Below, in pieces: positions 9,781-18,794 of a DNA stretch of 64,000 nucleotides. Each line of letters starts with the position of its first letter. Position 1 is the stretch's first letter. The position numbers and the translations under genes are program-made. Location: positions 2,009,595-2,073,594 of the forward strand of contig JAWPMO010000001.1 in assembly GCA_033344875.1 (NCBI GenBank). Direction: 5' to 3'. The notes below the pieces were generated by a model, which was not told the origin of the DNA, did not search any database, and was given only the letters and a program-made list of their open reading frames with translations. The DNA comes from Ilumatobacteraceae bacterium (GTDB lineage Bacteria; Actinomycetota; Acidimicrobiia; Acidimicrobiales; Ilumatobacteraceae).

Positions 9781-10593
9781 CTACTGCGAGCCAGTCTCGA
9801 GGCTCGGCCAGTCGCGACCGAAACGGGCGAGGCAATGCCAGAGCCACTTGATGGCCTGCGGATCGTGGTCCCCCGACCTCGACGCCGCTGCCAGCCGGGC
9901 GGGGGTGATCTCGCCACCCAGCACTCGTGCCAGCTCGATCGGAACCGAACTGCGATATCCAGCTTCGATCGCATCGACGGTGACGCGGTACCCGGCGTGC
10001 TCCTCCACGTCGCACTCGAGTCGCCCGAGTATCGACGAGTGCGCCTCGCGGTCCGTCGGGTCGACGACAACGGCCTCCACGTCACGGGCGATCGACAGCC
10101 CTCCGTGAACATGCGCTTCCACGTAGTCGTCGAGAGGATCGTCGAGCGGAAGATCGACAACAGCCGAGAGCTCACTCAGACCGACCCCACCGGAGTCCGC
10201 AAGCTCGCACAGCTGCTCCAGCCGCTCCGGGCCTCCGACCACTGATGGCTCGTACACACTGTCGGGCCAGCAGAACGTGGACCGTTCTTCCAGTTCGGGC
10301 CGCAACCTCAGATAGGCCGACCCGAACCGGGGTGCTGCGCCGTACATGTCGTCTCGTCGATTCCACGCGCCGTACACCGGCCGCGCCACCGCAGGCGCAT
10401 CGTCGTAGCGCCCCTCGAACATCTCGCTCTCCCATCGCCAACGGTCACCGCCACGATGGGCCGTCAAGCCACCGTTGGACGTGCCGGTCTGCCATTGGCT
10501 GCGATACCAGCCCGAGCCCGCGATCGCTTCCAGCACCGTCCCGCCGCCGAAGCCCCAACCCGGATGGAAGTGAAGGACGATTCTCGGGGCCAC
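9781..10593 (-). CDS. DUF3626 family protein
   Basis: Unknown function, 270 aa from the GTG at 10593. The reading frame can be extended to a TTG at 10791, but the extra 66 residues are Arg-rich and unlike the family. The family-like region begins at the chosen start with VLHFHPGWGF and continues with GWYRSQWQTGTSNGGLTAHRGGDRWRWE, AAPRFGSAYLRLRP and DDYVEAHVHGGLSIARDVEAVVVDP. TACGAT at 10600-10605 (minus strand) sits exactly 6 nt before this GTG, the leaderless layout of the window. Conserved His and Arg residues hint at an enzyme, but no reaction is known. It is divergent from a PIN-domain gene across 229 nt. Confidence 0.82.
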   Translation of the reverse strand: MAPRIVLHFHPGWGFGGGTVLEAIAGSGWYRSQWQTGTSNGGLTAHRGGDRWRWESEMFEGRYDDAPAVARPVYGAWNRRDDMYGAAPRFGSAYLRLRPELEERSTFCWPDSVYEPSVVGGPERLEQLCELADSGGVGLSELSAVVDLPLDDPLDDYVEAHVHGGLSIARDVEAVVVDPTDREAHSSILGRLECDVEEHAGYRVTVDAIEAGYRSSVPIELARVLGGEITPARLAAASRSGDHDPQAIKWLWHCLARFGRDWPSLETGSQ

Positions 10594-10822
10594 AGCAAGA
10601 TCGTAGAACTCGGGCAGACCCGACGTCCTGGGAGGTCCACGCACATCGGCCGCTCCGTCATCCCACCGACGCCGGCGACGGCGTCGACCCAGTTGCCCCG
10701 ATGCGCACCCGAGTGCGAGTTTCGGATCCCAGGACCTCCACGGCAGGGAGAGCGAGCTCGTGCGGGTCGAACGACAGGGCTGATCGGTCAACGGGACCGA
10801 TCTCGGGATGTACGGTGCGCTC

Positions 10823-11224
10823 GTGGCTCGCTACGTGATCGACGCTCGGACGTTGCTCCACATCGTGTCCGACGACGTCGACATCGATCCTGGTCATCGA
10901 CTCGTCGCTCCCAACCTCATCCGCTCCCAGGCGCTCACCCTGCTGCTCGAGGACGTGCAGAACGGCGACCTCACCGAGGACGCTGCGCTCCGGCTCCACG
11001 AACGGCTCACCGAACTCAAGATGCGGCTGCTCGGTGATCGGGTCTCGCGTCGTACCGCGTGGAAGATCGCACGCGAGCACGGGTGGGACACGACGTTGGA
11101 TGCGGAGTACCTCGCGGTGTGCCGCCTCCAGGCCGACGCGCTCGTCACGATCGACCCGGCGCTGGCCGCGAAGGCCGAGGGCATCGTGCCGCTCGCGCCG
11201 TTGGAGATGCTCTCGACGAGCTGA
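10823..11224 (+). CDS. PIN-domain protein (VapC-like ribonuclease fold)
   Basis: Predicted Mg-dependent RNase fold, 133 aa. The N-terminal YVIDARTLL supplies the first acidic residue. The C-terminal DAEYLAVCRLQADALVTIDPALA supplies two more. The usual second-helix Glu position reads NLIRSQAL, so one acidic ligand looks replaced, which may weaken activity. GTG 10823 follows TACGGT by 6 nt. No antitoxin-like small gene lies immediately upstream, where VapB is normally found; instead DUF3626 is divergent. It could be a solitary PIN protein rather than a toxin. Confidence 0.75.
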   Translation: MARYVIDARTLLHIVSDDVDIDPGHRLVAPNLIRSQALTLLLEDVQNGDLTEDAALRLHERLTELKMRLLGDRVSRRTAWKIAREHGWDTTLDAEYLAVCRLQADALVTIDPALAAKAEGIVPLAPLEMLSTS

Positions 11225-11292
11225 ACTGGACCTGACGAGAACCCGCTTCGGGCTCGGAAACCCTGCCACACCCCTCCGTCATGATGGGAACC

Positions 11293-12582
11293 ATGAACGA
11301 CGGGGGTGTTCGCCTATCGGTGGAGGTACTGGTCGGCACCGAACTGTCCGTTGCCGATCACGCCGAGCTGGCCGATGCGGCTCGGGCCGCCGGTCGGCTG
11401 CGGGCGTTCGTCGACCTCGCCGACGTGCAGATCAACCGCCGAACCCGGCAGCTCGCGGCCGAGGGCGACCGTTCGTCCGACCACGTGCTGATCGACGAGG
11501 GCCGACTGTCGGGCAAGGACGCCAAGTCGACCGACGAGCGCGACCGGGTGTGCGAGACGCTGCCGCAGTTCGAAGACGCGCTCGCCAACGGCGACTGCAC
11601 GGCCGACCATCTCGACTCGCTCGCCAGGCACACCAAAGACCTCACCGACGAGGAGCGAGCCGACGTGCGCGATGTGGTCGACGATCTGCTGAGCCATGCT
11701 GCCGACGAGCCCGCTGCGCTGTTCGACCGCAACGCCAGGAGCATCGTCGATCGAATCCGGAACATGCATCGCGGTAACAGCGACGTCGACGAGTTCGAAC
11801 GGCAGCGCAAGCGGTCGAACGTCAAGCGCTGGACCGACCGCGACACCGGTATGAAGCACACCCACCTCGCGCTCGACCCGCTCCGCGACGCCGCGATCTG
11901 GAACGTGATCGATCATCACCTCGCCACGCTTCGGCAGGATCCCTCCAACCAGGAGCGGCCGTTCGCCGAGCTGCAGGTCGAGGCGGTCGTCGCCGCCGTC
12001 AGCGCCGTCGGTCCGGACGACACCTCGTCCTCGGCCCGAGTGCCACGGGTCGTCGTCCATGCCGACGCATCGAGCCTGTGTCACGGCCGCCACGACGACA
12101 CGCTGTGCGAGACCGTCGACGGGGCGCCCCTGCCGGTCGCCACCGTGCAACGACTGTGCTGCGAGGCCGTGTTACAGGCGGTGATCGTCCGACCCGACGG
12201 CACCGTCGACCAGATCTGCGCCGAACAGCGCACCGCAAGCCGTCAGCAGCGGCGGATGCTGGCCGCGATGTATCGCACCTGCGCCCACCCACACTGCGAG
12301 GTCGGGTTCTCCCGTTGCCGCATCCACCACGTCGAGTGGTTCACGCGCGGCGGTCGCACGGTGATGGCGAATCTCCTCCCGCTGTGCGAGACCCACCATC
12401 ACCTCGTGCACGAGGGCGGCTGGAACCTCACGATCGATCCCGATCGACGCGTGACGTGGGTCAAACCCGACGGCACCGTGTGGCAGACCGACCACGGACC
12501 TCCGAGAACCGGGCGATCGAACATGACGACTCGCCCACGACATCGCCCACCCGCGGACACCCTGTTCGAACAAGCGTCCTGA
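11293..12582 (+). CDS. DUF222/HNH endonuclease domain protein (13E12 type)
   Basis: About 429 aa with an N-terminal DUF222 helical region (about 1-290) and a C-terminal HNH nuclease motif. The metal-binding knuckle contains CAHPHCEVGFSRCRIHHVEW, followed by the second His/Asn part GRTVMANLLPLCETHHHLVHEGG. These multicopy actinobacterial proteins are predicted DNA endonucleases of unknown role. ATG 11293 is favoured by an upstream CATGAT element with 7-nt spacing; ATGs at 11281 and 11284 are in frame. A second member is at 44421-45617 in this window, with divergent sequence. The tail ends in a basic, Pro-rich segment. Confidence 0.9.
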   Translation: MNDGGVRLSVEVLVGTELSVADHAELADAARAAGRLRAFVDLADVQINRRTRQLAAEGDRSSDHVLIDEGRLSGKDAKSTDERDRVCETLPQFEDALANGDCTADHLDSLARHTKDLTDEERADVRDVVDDLLSHAADEPAALFDRNARSIVDRIRNMHRGNSDVDEFERQRKRSNVKRWTDRDTGMKHTHLALDPLRDAAIWNVIDHHLATLRQDPSNQERPFAELQVEAVVAAVSAVGPDDTSSSARVPRVVVHADASSLCHGRHDDTLCETVDGAPLPVATVQRLCCEAVLQAVIVRPDGTVDQICAEQRTASRQQRRMLAAMYRTCAHPHCEVGFSRCRIHHVEWFTRGGRTVMANLLPLCETHHHLVHEGGWNLTIDPDRRVTWVKPDGTVWQTDHGPPRTGRSNMTTRPRHRPPADTLFEQAS

Positions 12583-12674
12583 CCGTCGAGAAGCTCAGCC
12601 GCGGGTCGGCAGCGCGCCCCCAAGACTTGGCACGGCTCGAGCGACGGTCAGTGGCCAAGAGGGCGGCATGTCGA

Positions 12675-12785
12675 CCGAACCGTCGTCGACCGCATCATGG
12701 CCGACCCGAATCATCGTCGACCGCATCATGGCCGGTCCGAATCATCGTCGACCCGAATCATCGTCGACCCGAATCATCGTCGATC
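12675..12785. repeat. Nested tandem repeat (16-bp and 31-bp units)
   Basis: The 16-bp unit CGAATCATCGTCGACC occurs at 12707, 12738, 12754 and (last copy with one change) 12770. Two longer 31-bp units, each a 16-mer followed by a GCATCATGGCC segment, begin near 12676 and 12707. It fills the space between the convergent HNH and lipoprotein genes (12583-12828), which otherwise shows no convincing gene. Confidence 0.85.
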
Positions 12786-12828
12786 GAGAGCTCGGGACGG
12801 GAGTCACGTCACGGACGCGCCCGCCAAA

Positions 12829-13125
12829 TCAGTTGCAGGCAGCGAGGGCAGCCTGGAAGTCGCCCAGGATCTGCAAGGCGAGCTCGTTGCCGCCGTCGGC
12901 CTTGCTGGCGACGTCGTCGAAGTCACTGAACCCCTGGGCCTGCTCCTCGGTGAGGCTGAAGTCCTCGATCTCCTGGCGCATGCAGTCCTTGACATCGTCG
13001 CTCACATCGAGTGTGTCGACCATCTCGGTCGCCAACTCCTTGGCCGGCGGCGCAGAGGCACCACACGCGCTGAGCACGGTGACGGAGGCGGCGGCGAGGG
13101 CGATGATCGAACGACGGGACTTCAC
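12829..13125 (-). CDS. Small secreted lipoprotein, unknown function
   Basis: 98 aa with a Sec/lipoprotein signal: basic MKSRR, hydrophobic core IIALAAASVTV and lipobox LSAC (Cys21). The mature part is a short acidic helical domain with a lone Cys in DDVKDCMRQEIEDF and a C-terminal CN that could pair in a disulfide. It resembles small DUF732- or YrhK-like actinobacterial lipoproteins only in layout; no family is assigned. It is divergent from the thiolase gene. Confidence 0.75.
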   Translation of the reverse strand: MKSRRSIIALAAASVTVLSACGASAPPAKELATEMVDTLDVSDDVKDCMRQEIEDFSLTEEQAQGFSDFDDVASKADGGNELALQILGDFQAALAACN

Positions 13126-13262
13126 AGTGCGTGAAGGCTATCGGCAGCACTGCACGACGGGCGCTCCCCCGCTCCGGCAAGGATTCTGAGGCCTCGGTTC
13201 ATTAGCGTCGAACACAACGTTCGTCGAGCAGTCGAACAATCCCAGACAGGAGCTCCCCTCAC

Positions 13263-14435
13263 ATGCGCGAAGCAGTCTTCGTTTCCTACGCCCGCACCGG
13301 CATGGCCAAGGCCGGCCGCGGCGGTTTCAACATCACGCCACCGATGACGATGGCGGCGCACGCGATCAAGCACGCCGTCGACAAGGCCGGCGTCGAGCCC
13401 GAACTGGTCGACGACGTAGCGATCGGCAACGTCGCCCACGGTGCCGGCAACCTCGGCCGCCTCGCCGGCCTCCTCGCCGGCCTGCCGATCACCACGGGTG
13501 GTACCACGGTCAACCGGTTCTGTTCGTCCGGCCTCAACGCGATCTCGATCGCGGCCAACAACATCAAGACCGACGGCGTCGACGTCGTCGTGGCCGGTGG
13601 CGTCGAGTCGATCTCCATCCAGAGCCCCGGCATGGGCGGGCCCGACGCGATGGACCCGGCCCTCACCGACACGTACCCGGCGATCTACATGCCGATGATC
13701 GAGACCGCCGACATCGTGGCCGAGCGCTACAACGTGTCTCGCGAGTACCAGGACCAGTACTCCTACGAGTCGCAGATGCGTATGGCCCGGGCGCAGGAGC
13801 ACGAGTTGTTCGTCGACGAGATCGTTCCGATGGAGACGAAGATGAAGCTCGTCGACAAGGAGACGAAGGAAGTGTCGATCGTCGACTACGTGGTCGACCG
13901 CGACGAGTGCAACCGTCCGAGCACGACGCTCGAGGGGCTCGCCAAGTTGCAGCCCGTGCGCGGTGAGGGCAACTTCATCACGGCCGGCAACGCGAGCCAG
14001 CTGTCCGACGGCGCTGCGGCCGTCGTCATGATGTCCGACGAGGAGGCCTCGCGGCGCAACATCGAGCCGATGGGGGCGTTCAAGGGTTGGGCGGTCGCCG
14101 GTTGCGAACCCGACGAAATGGGCATCGGCCCGATCTACGCCGTGCCGAAGCTGTTGAAGCGCTTCGGGTTGAGCATCGACGACATCGACATCTGGGAACT
14201 CAACGAGGCGTTCGCCAGCCAGTGCCTGTACGCCCGCGACACCCTCGGCATCGACCCGGAGAAGTACAACGTCAACGGCGGCTCGATCGCGATCGGCCAC
14301 CCGTTCGGCATGACCGGTGCCCGCTGCGCCGGCCACCTCCTCCAGGAGGGCAAGCGCCGCGGCGCCAAGTACGGCGTCGTGACGATGTGCGTCGGTGGAG
14401 GCCAAGGCGCAGCCGGCCTCATCGAGATCTACTGA
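13263..14435 (+). CDS. Acetyl-CoA C-acyltransferase (thiolase)
   Basis: Type II thiolase that cleaves 3-oxoacyl-CoA with CoA (beta-oxidation) or condenses acyl-CoAs, 390 aa, normal length. The nucleophilic Cys is in [10 protein letters not shown] (near residue 87). The C-terminal active site has the conserved His in [16 protein letters not shown] and the proton-relay Cys in [11 protein letters not shown]. An AGGAG lies about 10 nt before the ATG. It stands alone, without the FadB-type partner usually next to FadA, so pathway assignment is open. Note the NEAFA motif of the thiolase loop is intact. Confidence 0.95.
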   Translation: MREAVFVSYARTGMAKAGRGGFNITPPMTMAAHAIKHAVDKAGVEPELVDDVAIGNVAHGAGNLGRLAGLLAGLPITTGGTTVNRFCSSGLNAISIAANNIKTDGVDVVVAGGVESISIQSPGMGGPDAMDPALTDTYPAIYMPMIETADIVAERYNVSREYQDQYSYESQMRMARAQEHELFVDEIVPMETKMKLVDKETKEVSIVDYVVDRDECNRPSTTLEGLAKLQPVRGEGNFITAGNASQLSDGAAAVVMMSDEEASRRNIEPMGAFKGWAVAGCEPDEMGIGPIYAVPKLLKRFGLSIDDIDIWELNEAFASQCLYARDTLGIDPEKYNVNGGSIAIGHPFGMTGARCAGHLLQEGKRRGAKYGVVTMCVGGGQGAAGLIEIY

Positions 14436-14539
14436 GCGTCGAGATCTGGTGATCACCGTCGACTGATCATCAGGTCGCTCCACGCGCTGGTGTCACCGGT
14501 CTGGTCGCTCGTCGGCCAGACCGGTTGCGCCGAGATGCG

Positions 14540-15217
14540 TCACGTGACGAGTTCGACGGCGCGGGTGAAGATCCGATCGAGCATGGGTTCGGTGAGACGT
14601 TTGGTGAACGTGTTCTGCTGGCTCGGGTGGAACGAACAGAGCAGGGTCATGCCGCCGTCGAGCGGCACCTCCACCCCGTGGCCGAACTTCGGTCGCGGCC
14701 GTACACCGAAGTGGCGACACGCGGCGTCGTAGCCGAACCCCCCGAGGCACACGACCACCTTCGTGTTCGCCAGCAACTCGAACTCGCGCTCGAGGAACGG
14801 AGCGCAGGTGTCGCGCTCCCCCGGCGTCGGCTTGTTCGCCGGTGGCGCACACTTCACGGCGGCCGTGACCCAGGCGTCGGTCAGCCGCAGGCCGTCGTCG
14901 GCGGAGACCGAGGTCGGCTGGTTGGCGAGCCCGGCACGGAACATCGCCCGGAACAGCCAGTCGCCGCTGCGGTCGCCGGTGAACACCCGGCCGGTCCGGT
15001 TCGCGCCGTGCGCGGCGGGTGCCAGGCCGAGCACGACGATCCGGGCGTCAGGGTCCCCGAAACCAGGGATCGGCTTGCCCCAGTACTCCTCGTCGCGGTA
15101 CGCCGCCCGCTTCTCGACCGCGACCAGCTCGCACCACTCCCGCAGGCGCGGACACGCGACGCACCCGATCACCTCGCGTTCGAGTCGGGCGAGTTCGCGG
15201 TGCCGTCGAGGAGCCAT
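14540..15217 (-). CDS. Uracil-DNA glycosylase, family 5 (UdgB-like)
   Basis: Base-excision repair enzyme removing uracil (and often hypoxanthine) from DNA, 225 aa. The iron-sulfur Cys motif begins IGCVACPRLREWCELV; the active-site motif I reads GLAPAAHGANRTGRVFTGD, with Ala in place of the catalytic Asp as in family 5 (GLAPAAHG). Motif III reads CSFHPSQQN. A second Cys lies in WVTAAVKCAPPANKPT. ATG 15217 is chosen since homologues start a few residues before the first Cys; an alternative at 15241 would overlap the start of the divergent phosphatase gene. Confidence 0.9.
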   Translation of the reverse strand: MAPRRHRELARLEREVIGCVACPRLREWCELVAVEKRAAYRDEEYWGKPIPGFGDPDARIVVLGLAPAAHGANRTGRVFTGDRSGDWLFRAMFRAGLANQPTSVSADDGLRLTDAWVTAAVKCAPPANKPTPGERDTCAPFLEREFELLANTKVVVCLGGFGYDAACRHFGVRPRPKFGHGVEVPLDGGMTLLCSFHPSQQNTFTKRLTEPMLDRIFTRAVELVT

Positions 15218-15239
15218 CGCCAGTAGGTTGGCAGGCATC

Positions 15240-15935
15240 ATGGCGACGAAGAAAGCGGCAGCGAAGAAGTCGACCGGGAAGCAGTCGACCGGGAAGCAGT
15301 CGACCGGCGTCAAGCCGACGACGATCCTGATGGTGCGCCACGGCCAGACACCGACCACGGGCAAGCTGCTGCCGGGCCGTGCACCCGGGCTCCACCTCGC
15401 CGACGTCGGCGTGCAGCAGGCCGAGCGCGCCGGCGAACGCATCGCCGAGCTCGTGAAGGTCGACGCGATCTACACGTCGCCGATGGAGCGGGCCCGCGAA
15501 ACGGCAGCCCCGATCGGCAAGGCGATCGGTCTCCGCCCCAAGGTCGTCAGGGGTCTCATCGAGTGCGACTTCGGCGACTGGACCGGCGCCGAACTCACCA
15601 AGCTGATGAAGCTGCCCGAGTGGCGCACCGTGCAGAAAGCGCCGTCGACGTTCCGGTTCCCGAACGGCGAGTCGTTCACCGAGATGCAGGTCCGGATGGT
15701 CACGACGCTCGACAAGCTGCGCGCCGAGCACCCCGGTGGCGTCATCGTGTGCGTCAGCCACGCCGACACGATCAAGGCGGCGATGGCACACGCCCTCGGC
15801 ACCCACCTCGACCTGTTCCAACGGATCGTGATCTCCACCTGCTCGATCAGCGGCATCGCCTGGTCGACCGACGGCCCCGTCGCACTCACCGTCAACTCGA
15901 CCGGCGGGTCGCTCCGCGACCTCACACCGTCATGA
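15240..15935 (+). CDS. Histidine phosphatase family protein (MSMEG_4193 type)
   Basis: Phosphoglycerate-mutase-like phosphatase, 231 aa. The catalytic RHG motif is in LMVRHGQTP after a lysine-rich N-terminal extension; the second His is in CVSHADTIKAAM. It matches the TIGR03848-type subfamily that precedes DUF3090 and SCO1664-type genes in many actinobacteria, and both follow here. The N-terminal extension is encoded by a 15-bp tandem repeat giving STGKQ-type repeats, so its length may vary between strains. Substrate unknown. It is divergent from the UDG gene. Confidence 0.88.
   Translation: MATKKAAAKKSTGKQSTGKQSTGVKPTTILMVRHGQTPTTGKLLPGRAPGLHLADVGVQQAERAGERIAELVKVDAIYTSPMERARETAAPIGKAIGLRPKVVRGLIECDFGDWTGAELTKLMKLPEWRTVQKAPSTFRFPNGESFTEMQVRMVTTLDKLRAEHPGGVIVCVSHADTIKAAMAHALGTHLDLFQRIVISTCSISGIAWSTDGPVALTVNSTGGSLRDLTPS
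15269..15307 (+). repeat. 15-bp tandem repeat inside the phosphatase N-terminus
   Basis: GTCGACCGGGAAGCA occurs 2.6 times, encoding the STGKQ repeats of the lysine-rich leader. The unit length is a multiple of three, so copy-number change would keep the frame. Confidence 0.9.
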
Positions 15936-16002
15936 ACTGTCCGCGGCGTTCCCCGGCCACGCAGGCCGCGACTGACCACCCCCTCGCACGAGGCGAAGCG
16001 CT

Positions 16003-16506
16003 GTGAGCGCGTTCTACGAGTTCGAAGAGGTCGACGCCTTCACGACCGGTGCGATCGGCGAGCCGGGTGCTCGCACGTTCTTCCTGCAGGCACGCCACGG
16101 CCGCCAGCGCGTCGCGGTCAAGTGCGAGAAGCAGCAGGTGTCTGCGATCGTGCAGTACCTCCAGCGCGTGCTCAACGACCTCCCACCGCCCGAAGACAAG
16201 CCGATGTCCGGCGCACTCGAGTTGGCCACGCCGGTCGAGGAAGTCTTCGTGCTCGGCCCGATCGGGCTCGGCTACGACCGCAGCTCCGACAAGATGATCG
16301 TGCAACTCGAAGAGGTCGGCGCCTACGACGAGGACGGCGACCCGATCGAGGGCCGCGACGGTCACATCCGCGTGTACGTCACCCGGGCGCAGGCCGCCGC
16401 GTTCTGCGAGCATGCCGAACGAGTGGTCGCCGCGGGTCGACCCGACTGCCAGTGGTGCGACCTGCCGATCGATCCCGACGGACACGCATGCCCGAGAATG
16501 AACTGA
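16003..16506 (+). CDS. DUF3090 family protein
   Basis: 167 aa, unknown function. It shows the family features: an N-terminal FEEVDAFTTGAIGEPGARTFFLQA, the middle KMIVQLEEV strand, and a C-terminal zinc-ribbon-like end CQWCDLPIDPDGHACPRMN with three Cys and one His. GTG start at 16003, 67 nt after the phosphatase. The next gene starts inside its last codons (19-nt overlap), so the two are translationally coupled. The phosphatase-DUF3090-SCO1664 trio is conserved in actinobacteria, often near mycothiol biosynthesis genes; no mycothiol gene is in this window. Confidence 0.9.
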   Translation: MSAFYEFEEVDAFTTGAIGEPGARTFFLQARHGRQRVAVKCEKQQVSAIVQYLQRVLNDLPPPEDKPMSGALELATPVEEVFVLGPIGLGYDRSSDKMIVQLEEVGAYDEDGDPIEGRDGHIRVYVTRAQAAAFCEHAERVVAAGRPDCQWCDLPIDPDGHACPRMN

Positions 16507-17246
16507 GGGTTTCGGCCGACCAGCGGCTCGCCGACACCGACATCCCCGACCCGGTCGCGTTCCTGATGAACGCCGAGCCGGAGATCGAAGGACGGATGCC
16601 CTGGAGTTCCAACGCCACGTTTCTGGTGACGATGCGTGTCGACGCTACCGACGGCCCGATCGAGCAGCGAGCGATCTACAAGCCGGTGCGCGGCGAGCGC
16701 CCGCTGTGGGACTTCGAGCCCGGGCTGCACAAGCGCGAGCGGGCCGCCTACCTGTTGAGCGAGCGGCTCGGTGTCGGCGTGGTGCCGCCGACCGTCATCC
16801 GCGACGGGCCCCTCGGCGAGGGTTCGTTCCAGTGGTTCGTCGACGCCGACCACAGCGAGCACTACTTCACGATCTTCGAGCAGCACGAGCACCTGCACGA
16901 CCAGTGCCGCGACATCGCCGTGCTCGACATCCTCGCCAACAACACCGACCGGAAGTCGGGGCACTGCCTGCTCGCCCACGACCGGGTCTGGGCGATCGAC
17001 AACGGACTGTGCTTCAGTTCGCCGTACAAGCTGCGCACGGTCATCTGGGAGTTCGCCGGTGAGGCGATCGACGACGCCGTGCTCGATCGGGTCGCTCCGA
17101 TGGTCGAACGGATCCCGGTCGACATCGCCGCGCTGCTCGCGGATGACGAGATCGAGGCGATGCAGCGCCGGGCGGCCGCCCTGGTCACCGAACGGCGACT
17201 CCCCGACGAGGGCGGCGACCATCGCTACCCCTGGCCGCTCGTCTGA
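16488..17246 (+). CDS. SCO1664-family protein (PI3/PI4-kinase-like fold)
   Basis: 252 aa, matching the conserved third member of the DUF3090 cluster. Kinase-like features are RAIYKPVRGERPLWDF (a possible nucleotide-binding Lys), SFQWFVDADH and the catalytic-loop-like VLDILANNTDRKSGHCL, then VWAIDNGLCF as a DFG-like segment. The family is annotated as phosphatidylinositol 3-/4-kinase-like, but the substrate is unknown. The ATG at 16488 overlaps DUF3090; a longer upstream frame is only the antisense-like shadow of DUF3090. The gene ends at the first copy of the palindromic element. Confidence 0.85.
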   Translation: MPENELRVSADQRLADTDIPDPVAFLMNAEPEIEGRMPWSSNATFLVTMRVDATDGPIEQRAIYKPVRGERPLWDFEPGLHKRERAAYLLSERLGVGVVPPTVIRDGPLGEGSFQWFVDADHSEHYFTIFEQHEHLHDQCRDIAVLDILANNTDRKSGHCLLAHDRVWAIDNGLCFSSPYKLRTVIWEFAGEAIDDAVLDRVAPMVERIPVDIAALLADDEIEAMQRRAAALVTERRLPDEGGDHRYPWPLV

Positions 17247-17394
17247 TCGCGAGTTGTGCCTGGAGGTCGAGCGGATAGGTGAGGCTCTGCCGAACCTGGC
17301 CGCTCGACACCCCCGACGGATACGGGGAGGAATCAGCGGAATGAAAAGGAGCGGAGCGACCTATCCGCTGATCCTCCTGGCACAACTCGTGATC
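17245..17394. repeat. Long palindromic repeat element, copy 1
   Basis: 150-bp element with near-perfect terminal inverted repeats. The left end GATCGCGAGTTGTGCCTGGA matches the right end reversed at all but two places over 21 bp. A 39-nt sub-hairpin (17333-17371) begins TCAGCGGA and ends TCCGCTGA. It lies between two convergent genes, overlaps the stop of the SCO1664 gene by 2 nt and ends 13 nt before the MFS stop, so it could act as a two-way terminator. Copy 2 is at 18653-18777. Confidence 0.88.
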
Positions 17395-17407
17395 CAGGCC
17401 GACGCGG

Positions 17408-18628
17408 TCAGTCGGCGACGGCGATCGATCCGAGTTGGCGCCAGATCGCGCCGAGCGTGAGCAGGGAACCCACGAAGCCGAACCAGAACGGCCCGGTCAC
17501 GCCCCACTGTGAGGCGATCACGCCACCGAGCAGTGCTCCGACGACCAGCGTGCTGAACACACCGACGCCGTTGACACTGCTCACCCGGCCCTGAAATTCG
17601 GCCGGCACGACACGCTGCCGAATCGTCACCGACGTGGTGCCCCACGCCGCCTCGTGCATGCCGAACACGAAGAAGACCGCGAACGCGATCCACGGGGTGG
17701 TGTTGACCGCGAACGACAGGTGCATCAGCACCTCGATCGACAGACCGATCCGCATGATGTTGGCCATGCCGAGGCGTCGTTCGATCCGTCCGTACGTGAG
17801 CGCGACCAGCACGCCTCCGGCGGCACCGAAACTCGTCAGGAGTCCGAACCCCACGCTGCCCAACCCGAGGCGCTCGACCGAGTACAGCACCAGAATGGAC
17901 CAGGCGGCTCCGAACGTCAGGTTGAACGCGAAGATCGTGATCGTCAGCGTCCGGACCGCCGCGTCGTTCCAGACCCACCGAAGGCCGGCGACGATGTCGG
18001 ACCGGGCGGTCAACGACACCTCGGGACGGACGGGTCGGTCGACCGCGATGCTGCGCACGACGAGCGCGGCGAAGACGACGCAGACGGCCTGCAGCACGAA
18101 CGGCACCGCCATCCCGGTGGCGAACAGCAGCGCGCCGACCGCCGGGCCACCCAACCGGTTGATCGTCAAGCGACCGAACATCAGCCGACTGTTGGCGAGT
18201 CCCAGTTCACTCCTGCCGACGAGCATCGGCAGCAAGGTCGCGCTCGTCGTGTCGACGAAGACCTCCGCCGTCCCGAGCGCCGTCAGCGCGATCAGCACCG
18301 CCGGCACCGAGACGTTCTCGGTCACGATGAGCATGGAGAGCACGCCGAGCACCAGCGCTCGTGCGCTGTTGGCGATCACGATGATCAACCGCCGGTCGTG
18401 CCGGTCGGCGACCACGCCGGCGTACAGCCCGAGCACGAGCCACGGCAGCCGCTGCAGCAGCGTCGCGAGCGCGATCAGGAACGGGTCGCGCGTCTGCGAG
18501 ACGACCAGCAGCGGACCGGCCGCCAGCGCCACACCGTCGCCGAGATCACTCGCCCATGCGGACGCCAGCAGACGACGGAACCCGTCGCCGAACCGCGGCG
18601 GAGCGATGGCGTCGAGGACCTGTGACAT
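17408..18628 (-). CDS. MFS transporter (MFS_3 / enterobactin-exporter-like)
   Basis: Twelve-helix major facilitator, 406 aa. The loop 2-3 motif appears as AGVVADRHDRRLII, and the C-terminal half begins near LRWVWNDAAVRTL. Sequence style (LLASAWASDLGDGVALAAGPLL at the start, SSVNGVGVFSTLVVGALLGG later) fits the MFS_3 group of drug or siderophore exporters. Substrate unknown. The gene and its promoter are bracketed by two copies of the same palindromic element, which suggests the unit could have moved or is insulated as one piece (inference). Start ATG 18628; a TAGCGT lies 9 nt upstream. Confidence 0.88.
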   Translation of the reverse strand: MSQVLDAIAPPRFGDGFRRLLASAWASDLGDGVALAAGPLLVVSQTRDPFLIALATLLQRLPWLVLGLYAGVVADRHDRRLIIVIANSARALVLGVLSMLIVTENVSVPAVLIALTALGTAEVFVDTTSATLLPMLVGRSELGLANSRLMFGRLTINRLGGPAVGALLFATGMAVPFVLQAVCVVFAALVVRSIAVDRPVRPEVSLTARSDIVAGLRWVWNDAAVRTLTITIFAFNLTFGAAWSILVLYSVERLGLGSVGFGLLTSFGAAGGVLVALTYGRIERRLGMANIMRIGLSIEVLMHLSFAVNTTPWIAFAVFFVFGMHEAAWGTTSVTIRQRVVPAEFQGRVSSVNGVGVFSTLVVGALLGGVIASQWGVTGPFWFGFVGSLLTLGAIWRQLGSIAVAD

Positions 18629-18652
18629 GGCGGCGAAACGCTACCGCTCGAC

Positions 18653-18777
18653 GATCACGAGTTGTGCCTGGAGCGTGAGCCGACAGACGAACTGCGACCA
18701 GTCGTCACGGGGCAGCTCAGCGGAATGAATGGGAGCGAAGCGACCAATCCGCTGAGCGCCTGGCACAACTCGTGATC
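18653..18777. repeat. Long palindromic repeat element, copy 2
   Basis: 125-bp second copy in the same orientation as copy 1. The terminal repeats GATCACGAGTTGTGCCTGG and their mirror match over 19 of 20 bp. The 39-nt sub-hairpin (18717-18755) differs from copy 1 at only a few positions and contains GCGAAGC, a very stable mini-hairpin sequence. It lies in the 166-bp divergent promoter region between the MFS gene and the next gene. Confidence 0.88.
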
Positions 18778-18794
18778 GCTGCCACACTGTCCCG

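Noticed and set aside
10594-10791. N-terminal extension of DUF3626 from TTG 10791
   Set aside because: Arg-rich, not family-like, and a leaderless motif marks GTG 10593.
12675-12785. CRISPR array
   Set aside because: Units are contiguous with no unique spacers and no cas genes are present.
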